A DNA stretch of 64,000 bases, taken from the NCBI GenBank assembly GCA_963921795.1, contig OY997645.1, positions 30,775,963 to 30,839,962 of the forward strand, in the 5' to 3' direction. The DNA is from Nannobrachium achirus. Taxonomy: Eukaryota > Chordata > Actinopteri > Myctophiformes > Myctophidae. The notes beneath the pieces are model-generated. The model was not told the DNA's origin, searched no databases, and saw only the letters and a program-made list of their open reading frames with translations. The position numbers and the translations under genes were made by a program. This document shows positions 51,600-61,620 of this stretch, piece after piece (the stretch's first letter is position 1; each line of letters opens with the position of its first letter).

Positions 51600-53789
51600 C
51601 TCTTTCTCTCTTTATAACACTGCCCTGTTCTTTTGCCTTATTTGCCTTTCACATTGTTCTTCTCCTCTTCAGCTCAGTCCTCTGTTTTAAGAGCTCTGTC
51701 ACTCTGTCCAACAATATACTGTACATAGTACTCCGCCCTGCACAAATGTTCTTTAAGATAAGACACTTTGCATGATGTCCTTTTCTAGCGCATGTCTCCG
51801 ACAGAGGTCTTCTTCTTCTTCTTTTACTTTGTACAGTAAATAAAGGTGAAATGTTGTAAGTGTGTAATACAGGAAGTGTATGACTAGGGTTAAAGTCCAG
51901 TCACAGCATATCAGCCCACTGACATGTTGACCAAGAACTGTAGTAACTAGTATTCATTAGATTGCACATATTGTGCTGGGGAAACATACAAAATTGTTTC
52001 ACCCCAAGGACTGCGGTTAGGATAAATCTATCTCTAACTATCACCACCTTTATATTCTGTATTTTCCCTTATCTTTCCACTTTAGTTCACAGTTTGTGTA
52101 AGTACTATCATCTCACTCTACTTCCGTGTCTGTGACTTGCTTTAGTGTTGTCTTTTGCATGCCTCTGCTTCTGACTCTGTCTCTACATTGTGATGAACAG
52201 TTGATAGGAAAAAACGATGTGGTAAATTATGCTCATTCTGTCACCTGAGGTATACACCAATGTAGCTCATCTAATATGGCTGCCCAGTTCAACACCGTAC
52301 AGGTGGTTGAAAGTGCCGTGGCGTATCATTTCACTCTGATGTTATTCTCAGTCATCCACAGGGCTAGCTTTTCAGTTGGAATGCAGTCATTAATCAGTGG
52401 TGGGCAACTTATGATTCAAGGTTTTGCCATCCTATTGGGGACAACAACAACAACAACAAAAAAAGATTTACCAGATTGTGTTACTCTAGAATTGAATATA
52501 GACTTTGCAATCACAGATATAAATCGGCTGTGTGTACAAGCTGCCACATTGCTGTCTGCTTTTGTGTGTTATATTATAGAAAGCCTAGTTGCCCTCCACT
52601 GTCTTAGATGGTCTCTATGTATATAATCATTTACATTTTCTGTGTATCAACAACGTGCTGATTGTATGTCTTTTATCATTACAGGCTCCCAGTAGCCTTT
52701 TAGAAGCTCTGGAGCAGCACTTGGCCTCGTTAGAGGGCAAAAAGGTGAAAGATTCCACAGCTGCCAGCAGGTAGGTTCGCCGGGAAATTGTTCTTTGGCA
52801 TGAATTTCTCTCTAGTCAATAGCGGCGGATGATATTTGATCTCTTGATAATGGATGTAACGGTCCATGTACAGTACAGTATTGAGAGTGCATTCCTGTGT
52901 GTTTTTACCCTCAGGGCCAGTACTCTGTCTAATGCCGTGTCGTCACTGGCAAGCACAGGAATGTCTTTCACCAAGGTGGACGAAAGAGAGAAGCAGGCAG
53001 CACTTGAAGAAGAGCAGGCGCGACTCAAAGCTCTGAAGGTAGCAATCTTCCTTGAAAGAAGTTTAGAAAGAAATTGAGATGACTGTTATTTTGGTTGTAG
53101 CATCTTTTGTTTGAATGGGACTGCTTCCCTGCTTAGGAACAGAGGTTGAAGGAACTCTCCAAGAGGCCTTCGTTTGCTACAACGGATACATCACCAGTGT
53201 CCACCACCGGGGGGACTATCAGCACAGCACCTGCCATTGACCTGTTCTCCACACCCAGCTGCTCCAATGGGTACAGTTTGCATCTTATTGTGATGTTCTG
53301 CTCCTGTTTTACTATGCCTGCCATCGTGTTTAATCACTCTTTGGAGGACATCTGATTACACTATTGTACCACATTTTATAGTGCATTAATGTAATCCTAT
53401 ATAAAAGGATATTGGATATTGATGTTTTGAAGTGGCACCACAAACGCACCGTTCACTGGTCAACTGAAGTGGATGATAGTCCACACCACAACTATAACAA
53501 TGCTATTCTTCAATGATATCGTTTCGATCACTTCGGAGGGATTGAACGATAGAAACATTGACAGCCAACCAAAATCCATCAGAAAGACATTTGGGATGCA
53601 ATCGGTCTCAATCACCATCAGAAAGTTTTGTTGTTAACGGAGATGATGATGAATTATGAATTAGCGTTATCAGGTAGGCTGGCTGGCATTTCCTCAGGTA
53701 CAATCATCTTGCCTCCGTATAATTTATCATCTTAGTCAGATTATGCATGCATCCTATTCCATACAACTTTCAGAACCAGTGAGATGGAG

Positions 53790-53838
<49 letters not shown>

Positions 53839-56800
53839 GGGGTTCTGCCTCTGAAACAGCTGGCCTACGCAGTGCGTTCACCAGTGTGGATGCTCACATA
53901 ATTGTCGTTATAGTTATCGTGCTTGCTGTGAACAGCCCTTAATGGGGATGTCTGCTTTTCTCTGTGCAGTGCTCTGAAGATGGAGAGTGACCTGTTTGAC
54001 ATGCAGCAATCCTTCCAGCCTTCTATTCAGCCTGGCTCTACTGGGCTTCCAGTGGCAACAGCCTGGGCAGGTAAGGAGCCTCCTCGTGGCCACGGAGAAC
54101 TGTGGCTGTGGACTTGGACCAGCAATAAGAGACTTCTAGCCATATGACTGTCAGCCGGAGCGAGAGCAACCTGTCTGCATTTCACTGTTTGTCTTCAATT
54201 AGGATTAAATATAGTATACATTTTAGGGATGTCCGATATTGCTTTTTTTTTACCGATAACCGATATACCGATATTGTCCGACTCTTAATTTCTGATACCG
54301 ATATTAACCGATACCGATATATGCTGTCTTTTTCACCAAAAGTCAACAAATTGTCATGTAACATCATATATCTAATAAAATAAAATATCAATAGTAATCA
54401 ATATAAAATCTAATAAATCTAATATAATACAGTGATGTTAAGTTTTCAATGAAGTGAGTCCTGGGACTGGTGGTCATTTGAGTCCCGCTAATCTTGATTA
54501 GATGTAAGCCTATTTAACAGTGCAGAAGCATTGTCTGTTATGGTCTCTGTTGTCCACTGCCCCCTGCTGGAACTGGCTTAACCAATCCAATCTAAATTAA
54601 ACCCACACTCAATTCAATGTTACATGATCTATTTAAACATTATGATTATGAAAATAATATTAAATAGACGATTTGCCATTATTTATTACCTAAGATTGTA
54701 GAAATGTAATTTTTGGAAGACATTTCTGAAATGTGGAGAGGGTCATCTTGTGGTCCTGTGGCTCTCTAGTCGCTGCTCTAAGGCCACAGCCCAAACACTG
54801 CTGACCACCAGGGCCATGTCCATGTCACAGGATGTTCTCAAGCTGTTCTGCATGCTCTCCCTCTCTTGTCGTCATCTAACTCTGACGTTCACTTGTTCTT
54901 CTACCATTTTCTTTTCTTTCCTTCTGCCTGCCTAGATCCTTTCACCTCTACTGAAGCTGGAGATGATTCCATGCCAAACCTTAACCCTTTCCTCTCAAAA
55001 ATTGTTGTCGATGCCGCTCACTTACCCGTCGTGTCTTCAGACGGTGTTAGCTTTTCCTCTAGGACGTCTGGTCATGAAATGTTTGGTGGTAATGACTCAT
55101 TTTGTATCTCTCCTCTCTCTATCTCTATCTCTCTCTCTCTGTAGTCACTCATTTATAACAACACTTATAATAAGCATGTGTCTGTCGTGACTGCTTAGTT
55201 AATTGTTTAATTTCAGTGTAACTACAGTAGGTAGTGTTAGCAGAAGCTTAAGCCGTGTCTTATTTGTCTACCTTTCATTGTCGATCTCTATATTTTATAC
55301 CATTGCTGTAAATTCATTAACTTGAAATTATTCAAATGTTTTAGCCCCAAAAGACCCCCCCCCCCCCCCCCCCAACATAGAAGCCAGGCTACCCTTTCCC
55401 CTTACGCAGAAGCTATACACGCTTTACAGTTGTATCTCCTGGATCTTGTCTCTCTTTTGATTATAGTAATAATATGGTTCTGTGTTGCTTAGAAAAGTTA
55501 TGTAGAGCTATAAGATGATCTGTTTTTCCTTTCACCAATACTATGTTTGATCCTCCAGATCGTTACAATCCCTTTATTGACCCAAACTCATCCGTTTCAA
55601 CCAATTACAAACGCACAGTGCGGATAGAGCACTCCATCTCAGGTACTTGGATGGTGCACCATCTCAGCCTATGTTTCCTGAGCCCCCCTGGCAAACATAG
55701 ACACCTGATCCTATACAATATCAATGGCTCATATATGCAGTTAGTGGGGTTTATATTTACTATAGGGTACAAAATGTTGATATATAACTATCCTTCCTGA
55801 TCCCCATACTATATGGTCATTACAATCCTATTTTACAATATTTTACTTTCCTTAAAACTATTTATGTCTTATGCAGTTAGTTAATGGAATTGTATTTTAG
55901 ACGTTTTCTTCCTGTTTCATTGTTATTATTTCTGTCTTTCACGCTTGCCTCTGGCCTTGCCTTGACATTTGGCCTTGCCTTGGTCTGTTTCTCTCTCTCT
56001 CTCTGTCTTCCTCTTCCTGCTACCTGTGGCCTGTCAGACTCCTTCTGTGGTCCAGTGTCCATTGCCCAGCATCTCCCACACCAGGCTCCCTTTCCTACTG
56101 AACCCTCTGTAGCAGGTCTATTCAGAGGTAGCGTACTTAAGGCTCCCTCTAGTGTACACATTCAGTACTACCTTGCAACTATCACAGTTCTATATTTATA
56201 TACTGTGGTGTGCAGCCAGTGGTTACTTAAAAAAAAGAAAATCTCTGCAGTTCAAGGGTATTTTAAAAGGTGTCAACATAGCCTGTGAAAAGGCCAACAA
56301 ACTATGTTTATACAAGATGTACTTAGCTCATCTAGAAGTCAAATAGACTCATTATCCAAATAAGATTACAAGACACAGTATTGTTGATTTAGTCCGCATA
56401 ATAAGCATTGTGATGATAACAGGCATTCTACAGTGCATGTACACAACCTTTTATGAACAACAGCATCACTAACATATTTTTCAATCTCTGTTCCACTGTG
56501 TTAATCGAGTATGCGTGTTTCATTCTTTACACTTGAGTACACTTGAGTCTTCCTGAAACAGAGATCCAAAAAGCAAACACATCATAACGTTTTTCAGGAA
56601 AAAGTACAATAACTGTGTTCATTGCGATGATGAATTATGGTGACCAAAAGCAATCTTTTGGAGAACAATTGAGTTTCATGACTTATGGATATGAGGTATA
56701 TGTATATCTGGTGTTGGATAGATGGATCATACTTGTTAGCTGGAGAAATGCACTGTAGGTTTTGATCTTTTCATAGGCTATATTGGCCATAACAGCGAAA

Positions 56801-59800
56801 TAAAATAACATTATTGTCCTTTAACCACATGAACCTAGTATGAGGCAAACATTCCCAATTGCATCATGTTGTGGGTTGTAGATAGTCTATTTTCAGCAAT
56901 GAGATTTGTATATAATATATGGGGTTAAAAGTGGTTGTTTCAGAGGTGCTAATAGGTAGCCTAGCTGGAGCTAGACATTCCAGCCATGTTAAAACAAGGT
57001 AGGGATACTGCAGTTAGTTAGCTAGATGCATTAGTATCTAGGCTGGCCCCAGGCTAGCTAATAGGTGCTAATCTGGTACCAGTGTGCCATAGGCACTGTG
57101 CTCTCATCTAACTGGCTAACACTGAATCCAAAGACAAACCCTACATTTATCTTGAGTAATTCTACCTCCTGCATCTCAACTGTCTCTCTCTCTACTCTCT
57201 TTCAAAAGGATACTCAACGGGACAGGCTCAGCAGACAGCAGGAGGACTCCAAGTGGACTTTGAGTCAGTATTTGGAACCAAAGCCACGGGCAGTAACAGC
57301 CTTGATTCAGATGGTGAGGAGGTCAAGCTGCATTTCATTTTTCACAGTTTTTAAAGTCATGATGTGTGACTTTTTCAATTAAACACAAGTTATTTTTTAT
57401 ATAATCTTTCACAATAATCAGAAATGTACTAGGAATGTATTTGTCTCTTTTAAAGTTAATCCATAACGTTTCTGGCAAAATTCTGAAGCGTTTCAAAGAA
57501 ATATCCTCAGCGGGCCTATTTGTTTTGGAGTAGTACTTCTGTATTTTTTAATTGAATTTTTGAAGAAAAAAAAAAACACATCTATTTCTATTTTATTTTT
57601 ATTTTTTAAACAGGGCTTAAGTGGTTAACCTAAGGCTACATTTTTACATTTATTGTATTTTGGTAATCTGGTTATCTGTCTTCTCAGATATTCTAAAACC
57701 CACAATGACAGGCTTTAACCAGGGGATGGCCTCTAATCTGCAGCCAGAGAAGTTGGTGTCAGATGACCTTGACTCATCCCTGGCTAACCTAGTGGGCAGT
57801 GAGTATCATGCTGCGTTATCCTGCTATGCAACGATGTTTGAAGATAAAGTTGTTTTTTTGGGGGGCAAACACTGTCGAAGCAAGCAGCATATCGTCGCTG
57901 TCGGGTGGAAACCTTGTATGTCCTAAACCAGGGGTCTTCAACGTTGTCAGGCCAAGGACCCCTTAGAAGGACCCCTTAGTTGAGAGACAGATGAAGCAGG
58001 GACCTTTTCATAGACATAGTTTCATTGTTTGACAGCACGATCATCAGTGTATTTTAGATTCATGTCAATTTGTGTTTTCAGATATTTTACCACTTGAACC
58101 GTCCATACTTAATAAACTTGACCTTTCACTCTGTACTTACTACTTAGTCTGCTCTTTTTCCCCTCTACACCAGACCTCTTTGCCGAAAATAGCCGATCTA
58201 CAAGCTCACAACGCCTCACAGCACGAGGCGTTGTGAGCTTGTAGATCTGCTATTTTTGGTTAAAGTTCTCAGAATATGGACACTAGGGTTCAAGTGGTTA
58301 GTATAAAAAAAGGAGAAAAAAACTTTCTATAAAAAAAGGAGAAAAAAACTTTCTATCACTCAAAGATTTGGAGGACCCCCTGTAGTAACTCTGAGGACCC
58401 CCTAGGGGTCCTGGACCCCCTGTTGAAGACCCCTGTCCTAAACTGTTCCTTTTCTAGCATTGGAAAAGTGTACCTCTGTTCCAATGGATCCAACATAGTT
58501 ATTATTTAGTCACAAGCTCTTTTTAATACTTTTCATTTATTCGTTAAATATTTATAAAACCCACAAACAGACTTATCTACTTTAAACCTGGCGTTAAACC
58601 TGGTGTCCCTATTTTGGGCATGTCATTCTAGGCAAAAGCATTAAACGTTTTCAAAATGTGTTAAAAAATAAGTGAATCGCAACACGCAACAAACAAGGAA
58701 AATAAATAGGGCCTTCATTTACAAGAAGAAGCGACGATATGTTCATATCAACTTAACATCATGCATTTTACCGTAGCTAGATTGCAATAATTATATCTGC
58801 CGACAAACATTGAAGGACAGACGTTTAACATTTGCTGTACAAATGTCCTTCTTTTTTCTAGATCTTGGCATTGGCAATGGCACATCAAAAAAGTAAGTAC
58901 AGTATTTTCTGGACTATAAGGCGCACCTGACTATAAGGCGCACTGTCAATGAATGGTCTATTTTCATACTGTTTTCATATATAAGGCGCACCTGACTATA
59001 AGGCGCACATAATAGACGCTACCGTTGCGTTATGCATCCAACAGATGGAGCTGTGCTAAAGGGAATGTCAATGTCAATGAATGATCCATATATAAGGCGC
59101 ACTGGACTATAAGGCGCACTGTAGTTTTTTGAGAAAATGAAAGGCTTTTAAGTGCGCCTTATAGTCCGGAAAATACGGTAAGTGAGTGGTGGACACTGGC
59201 TTTTCATTGCCTTGCACTGTGCTTGGTATTCAGATGCAGGCACTAATATGAACTGTTTTAAATGATAGTGACATCCACTGGAGTCAGCCCGGGGAGAAGA
59301 GGATGACCGGCGGAACCAACTGGCAGCCCAAGGCAGGTCCCTCCACAACCTGGAACCCTGTCTCCATGGTGATACACACACGCCTTGTACAGCACCTCAG
59401 TGGTTCTCAACCTTTTCAGGCCACGACCCTCAAAATAATCAGATTTGAACTGGGGACCCCCACGCTGACGAGCACTAAGAGTTGAGGCATTACATTTTGC
59501 ATGACATGGTTCTATTGTGAAAATAGCAGATCGGCTATTTTCAAAATGTTTTACTCATTTTAGAGATATTAAAAAGTCCTTAAATTGTCACTTTAGAAAT
59601 GTGCAGATACCATCTATACATTTAACTTTCTTTTGGTTTGTTTACTGTTGAGTGAGAAAACAATGTTTCGCATAATTAAGCTAATCATCTGGGGACCCCC
59701 CAAAAATAATTTGGGGTCCCGACCCACAGGTTGAGAACCACTGCAGTACTTCAATGATCATGCTCAGTACCTCAATGATCATGTCTTCCTGTGAAAGAAT

Positions 59801-61620
59801 AATATCCTCGTCATACTTTTCCCAATTTATTTCTGTTACTTTGATCCTTTATTTGTGAATGTTTTTCGTTCTAATGTTGCAGAGGAAATTGTACTGTTGT
59901 ATATTCGTAATAGTCTTATTTGTTTTGTCCTAGCCGAGTTCAGCGATGACGTTTTCTGCTACCACGCCAACGGGCATGATGGGATACGGCATGGTCAGTA
60001 GGATGTGTCCGTATGCAGTGGCACTATTAGTCATGGTTACTTTACAATGCATTGCTATTAGCTTTAGCCACTTACTGACTTTTATCCACAAATTCAGCAT
60101 TTTACAGAAACAATTTATCACTTGAAATAATGAATTAATGAATCCTCTTTCTTTCCTTTCCAGCCTCCACAGATGGGCTCCATGGGGCTGATGAACCCAC
60201 CCAGTATGATGTACAACCAGCCAGTAATGAGGCCACCCAACCCATTTGGCTCTGTGTCCAGTGCTCAGGTGAGTGTCAGGGTGTGGGATAATGACAATGT
60301 ATTTATTTATTTATCAGTGCTTTGTCACAATGAGAGGTTACAGTACTTGTATCCATTACATTTTGTCATATAGTCGGGCATTTTTAAGCCCTGTTTTAGA
60401 GTGTGGATATACTGTAGTCTACTCCCCCAGCGATGATGACAGTTTTACACTTGACCCCCTGCCGAAGTCAGTTAACACCTTTCCTTATGATTCCCTATCT
60501 TCTCCACACACAACTCCTTTGTTTTTAACCTATCATTTGTTTATAATTCTATTTCCCAAACTAATCTCCTCACTTCTTAACTATTTTGCAAAGACTCTCT
60601 CTCTCTCTCTCTCTGACTTATCCTCCAACCCTCCTACTTCCTATGTCCCTGAAATAGCCCTCTGCAGCCTCTAGTCCTTCCAGCCAGAGTCCTCTCCGAG
60701 CCCCTGGACAGGACCCATTTGCACAGCTCTCTCTCAAGGATTTCTTGTAGAGCATCTCTTTAGGTACAGCATGTTCTTTGCTTGCAGACACCTGCATGCA
60801 CCGCAAACCCCTCCCCTTTTCTGCTTTTCATTTTGATCTTCTTTTTTTTCCCCATAATGCAAACATGCTGTCCTCTTCTTCATCTGATAGAATTATACAT
60901 TTGTTTTGTTTCTGTCTATGCTATTACTTTGCATTGTGTTGCTCTTGAAATTGTCTGAACTTGGTGGTTAACTTGGAATATTATTTGTATCTCTGTATAC
61001 GTAGATGCTCCATTTTTGCTGCCAGTTTTTTCTTAGTTTTTTTTTCCCATACTGCAAAAACCATCGGCGATATTCCTGAGTCATCTAGCCAGCTGGCAGC
61101 TATAGCTGATTTTAGCTGTTCTTCGGGATGTTGGATTTTCTCTCTAAAAGAATAAATAAATCATTGATCATTATCACTGCTTGCTGTTTGCTAGCCTGGG
61201 CTGGCTTCCAATTTCGGGCTTTTGATCCGGTTGGGAGCGGAAGAGCTCCTACGTTTTTCTGTAGTCCAAAACGGACTACACTTTGGCCGGAAACAACGAC
61301 CGGAAACAGTTTTAACCCGTACTTGCGCATGCGCTAACTACTTGCGCATGCGCTAAACTGGGTTGAAACTGTTTCCGGTCGTTGTTTCCGGCCAAAGTGT
61401 AGTCCGTTTTGGACTACAGAAAAACGTAGGAGCTCTTCCGCTCCCGACCGGATCAAACGGCCCGTTTAGTAAACGAAGACCAGGCTTTCTCTCAGGGGAA
61501 AGCCTGGTGAGGCGAGGTTAGCTGTTTGCCATTGCAATTTTGGCTCATTTGAATGTAACAGTTATGCTTGGTCTGATCATATGTAACCTGTTGCCTCCTT
61601 TACAGATGCAGTTCATGTAA
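42710..61620 (+). CDS. picalm: Phosphatidylinositol-binding clathrin assembly protein (CALM)
   Basis: Coding exons: 42710-42839, 47968-48110, 48284-48359, 48963-49065, 49203-49296, 50881-50992, 51181-51287, 51425-51466, 52685-52770, 52915-53038, 53137-53270, 53970-54070, 54936-55088, 55559-55642, 56038-56127, 57209-57313, 57688-57798, 58862-58892, 59269-59368, 59934-59993, 60164-60268, 61606-61620. All are GT-AG; 2,106 nt, 701 residues with every cassette. The ANTH domain (about 1-289) opens [19 protein letters not shown] and keeps the PI(4,5)P2-binding lysines (K28, PKKKH). The unstructured tail has AP-2/EH/clathrin motifs: DLFDMQ (family usually DLLDLQ), DPF, NPF several times, [11 protein letters not shown], ending MQFM. 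It recruits clathrin and AP-2 to the plasma membrane and sorts R-SNAREs (family knowledge). It is one of the fish picalm co-orthologues; a or b cannot be decided. Confidence 0.98.
45554..45763 (+). mobile_element. tRNA-derived SINE in picalm intron 1
   Basis: Pol III A-box-like TGGCCTACTGGTCCAGGCGC near the 5' end and B-box-like CCGGTTCAATTCCCGATCC, then a CGCGTGTCACTCTCCATCTT body, GGCATAAAAGACC and an A-rich tail. Flanked by an exact 12-bp duplication AATAACAGACCG (45,542-45,553 and 45,764-45,775). The target is one arm of a small hairpin (CGGTCTGTTAT / ATAACAGACCG). Confidence 0.9.
47414..47862. mobile_element. hAT-like MITE in picalm intron 1
   Basis: CAGTGGTTCTCAACCTTTTC at the left, AGGTTGAGAACCACTG at the right, exact 8-bp duplication TTTTAGAG (47,406-47,413 and 47,863-47,870). 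Central hairpin GATCTACATGCTCACAACGC and its complement. It ends 105 bp before exon 2. Closest to the 10,291 copy, with long stretches nearly identical. Confidence 0.94.
48448..48915. mobile_element. Palindromic MITE in picalm intron 3
   Basis: TTGAGTACCTGAGACGAA at the left pairs with TTCGTCTCAGGTACTCAA at the right. Further in, TAAACCACAAAC, AATCTGTTAAATTGTTAATG and GCACTCCCCCTCATTTTG pair with inverse copies. Arms of about 170 bp with indels. Insertion boundaries and duplication uncertain. Confidence 0.8.
49442..49956. mobile_element. Possible degraded fourth foldback-family copy
   Basis: Left end TAACTTCGCGTCAC, then a GTATTCGTTCTACAACTAGCC stretch resembling the GTCTTCGTTTAC...GGTCGTTTGATCC region of copy A. 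Candidate duplication TATCATAAT (49,433-49,441) against AATCATAAT (49,957-49,965), 8/9. No palindromic body and a poor right end. Weak call. Confidence 0.3.
50025..50353. mobile_element. TTAA-ended MITE in picalm intron 5
   Basis: TTAAAGGGATATTCCACTTT and AAAGTGAAATATCCCTTTAA ends, with TTAA at both edges (50,025-50,028 and 50,350-50,353). Inner inverted pair CATTTTAACCATGATAGATT / AATCTATCATGGTTAAAATG. Non-coding. Confidence 0.82.
50480..50720. repeat. Relic of a GGGCCGT dispersed repeat
   Basis: Starts TTTAAGGGCCGTCC...AAGAATGATAACTAA and shares CAGCCAATCAAAATCCATC with 53,560-53,580. The inverse end of the same kind of repeat (GTTATAGTTATCGTGCTTGC...CAGCCCTTAA) lies at 53,905-53,942 in intron 11. 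Both are decayed; boundaries uncertain. Confidence 0.4.
51556..51611. repeat. (TTTC)n microsatellite
   Basis: Pyrimidine tetranucleotide array in picalm intron 8. Other simple repeats in the gene: (CT)n at 53,792-53,835 and a C-run at 55,355-55,373. Confidence 0.9.
54226..54320. repeat. MITE fragment, 'AGGGATGTCCGATAT' type
   Basis: TTAGGGATGTCCGATATTGC followed by several CCGATAT/ACCGATA repeats. I recognise the start as a common fish MITE end. The inverse end is not found nearby, so it is truncated. In picalm intron 12. Confidence 0.5.
55559..55642 (+). CDS. picalm: picalm cassette exon 14 (28 codons)
   Basis: 84 nt, phase 1 on both sides, so it can be skipped without changing frame. Encodes [20 protein letters not shown] and RIEHSIS. 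Strong acceptor (TCCTCCAG) and donor (CAG/GTACTT). It adds an NPF motif, the EH-domain ligand, to the tail. The equivalent part of mammalian PICALM is alternatively spliced (recalled). Confidence 0.85.
56038..56127 (+). CDS. picalm: picalm cassette exon 15 (30 codons)
   Basis: 90 nt, again phase 1 on both sides. Encodes [15 protein letters not shown] and then [13 protein letters not shown]. Pyrimidine-rich acceptor ending CTGTCAG and donor GAG/GTAGCG. With exon 14 it forms a 58-residue optional block between the EMFG and YSTGQ segments. Confidence 0.85.
57929..58435. mobile_element. hAT-like MITE in picalm intron 17
   Basis: Ends CAGGGGTCTTCAACGTT and GTTGAAGACCCCTG with an exact 8-bp duplication TCCTAAAC (57,921-57,928 and 58,436-58,443). 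The terminal sequence differs from the CAGTGGTTCTCAA type, yet the interior carries the same hairpin (GATCTACAAGCTCACAACGC and its complement, about 58,185-58,258). A direct repeat of about 26 bp (AAAAAAGGAGAAAAAAACTT start) lies near 58,305-58,355. Confidence 0.93.
58899..59179. mobile_element. hAT-like MITE at the exon 18 splice donor of picalm
   Basis: Begins ACAGTATTTTCTGGACTATA, ends ACTATAAGGCGCAC inverted (GTGCGCCTTATAGTCC then GGAAAATACGGT). Duplication AAGTAAGT (58,891-58,898) and AAGTGAGT (59,180-59,187), 7/8. The first copy contains the last two exon bases plus the donor GTAAGT. Interior: four or more GACTATAAGGCGCAC units. Non-coding. Confidence 0.9.
59398..59743. mobile_element. 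hAT-like MITE in picalm intron 19
   Basis: CAGTGGTTCTCAACCTTTTC and AGGTTGAGAACCACTG ends; flanks CAGCACCT (59,390-59,397) and CAGTACTT (59,744-59,751) agree at 6/8. The central hairpin is reduced to AGCAGATCGGCTATTTTC, the inner arms having been lost. Starts 30 bp after exon 19. Confidence 0.85.
60658..60750 (+). CDS. picalm: picalm alternative C-terminal exon with its own stop
   Basis: After AG at 60,656-60,657, an open frame of 30 codons in phase 0 with exon 21 encodes [18 protein letters not shown], then [12 protein letters not shown] and TAG. A donor-like GTACAG follows at 60,764. Inclusion would replace the final MQFM with a Ser/Pro-rich tail carrying a DPF motif (AP-2 appendage ligand). 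The unbroken frame, correct phase and adaptor-type composition argue that it is real. A similar ending exists among family isoforms as I recall, but I cannot confirm it here. Confidence 0.75.
   Translation, partial: PSAASSPSSQSPLRAPGQDPFAQLSLKDFL
61192..61520. mobile_element. Foldback element, copy B, in the last picalm intron
   Basis: Same family as copy A in the opposite orientation: begins TAGCCTGGG, ends GCGAGGTTA, with an exact 9-bp duplication GCTGTTTGC (61,183-61,191 and 61,521-61,529). Arms of about 95 bp pair almost perfectly (GGAGCTCTTCCGCTCCCGACC and its complement at the outer ends). The loop holds two CTTGCGCATGCGCTAA units. The last coding exon follows 85 bp later. Confidence 0.94.
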
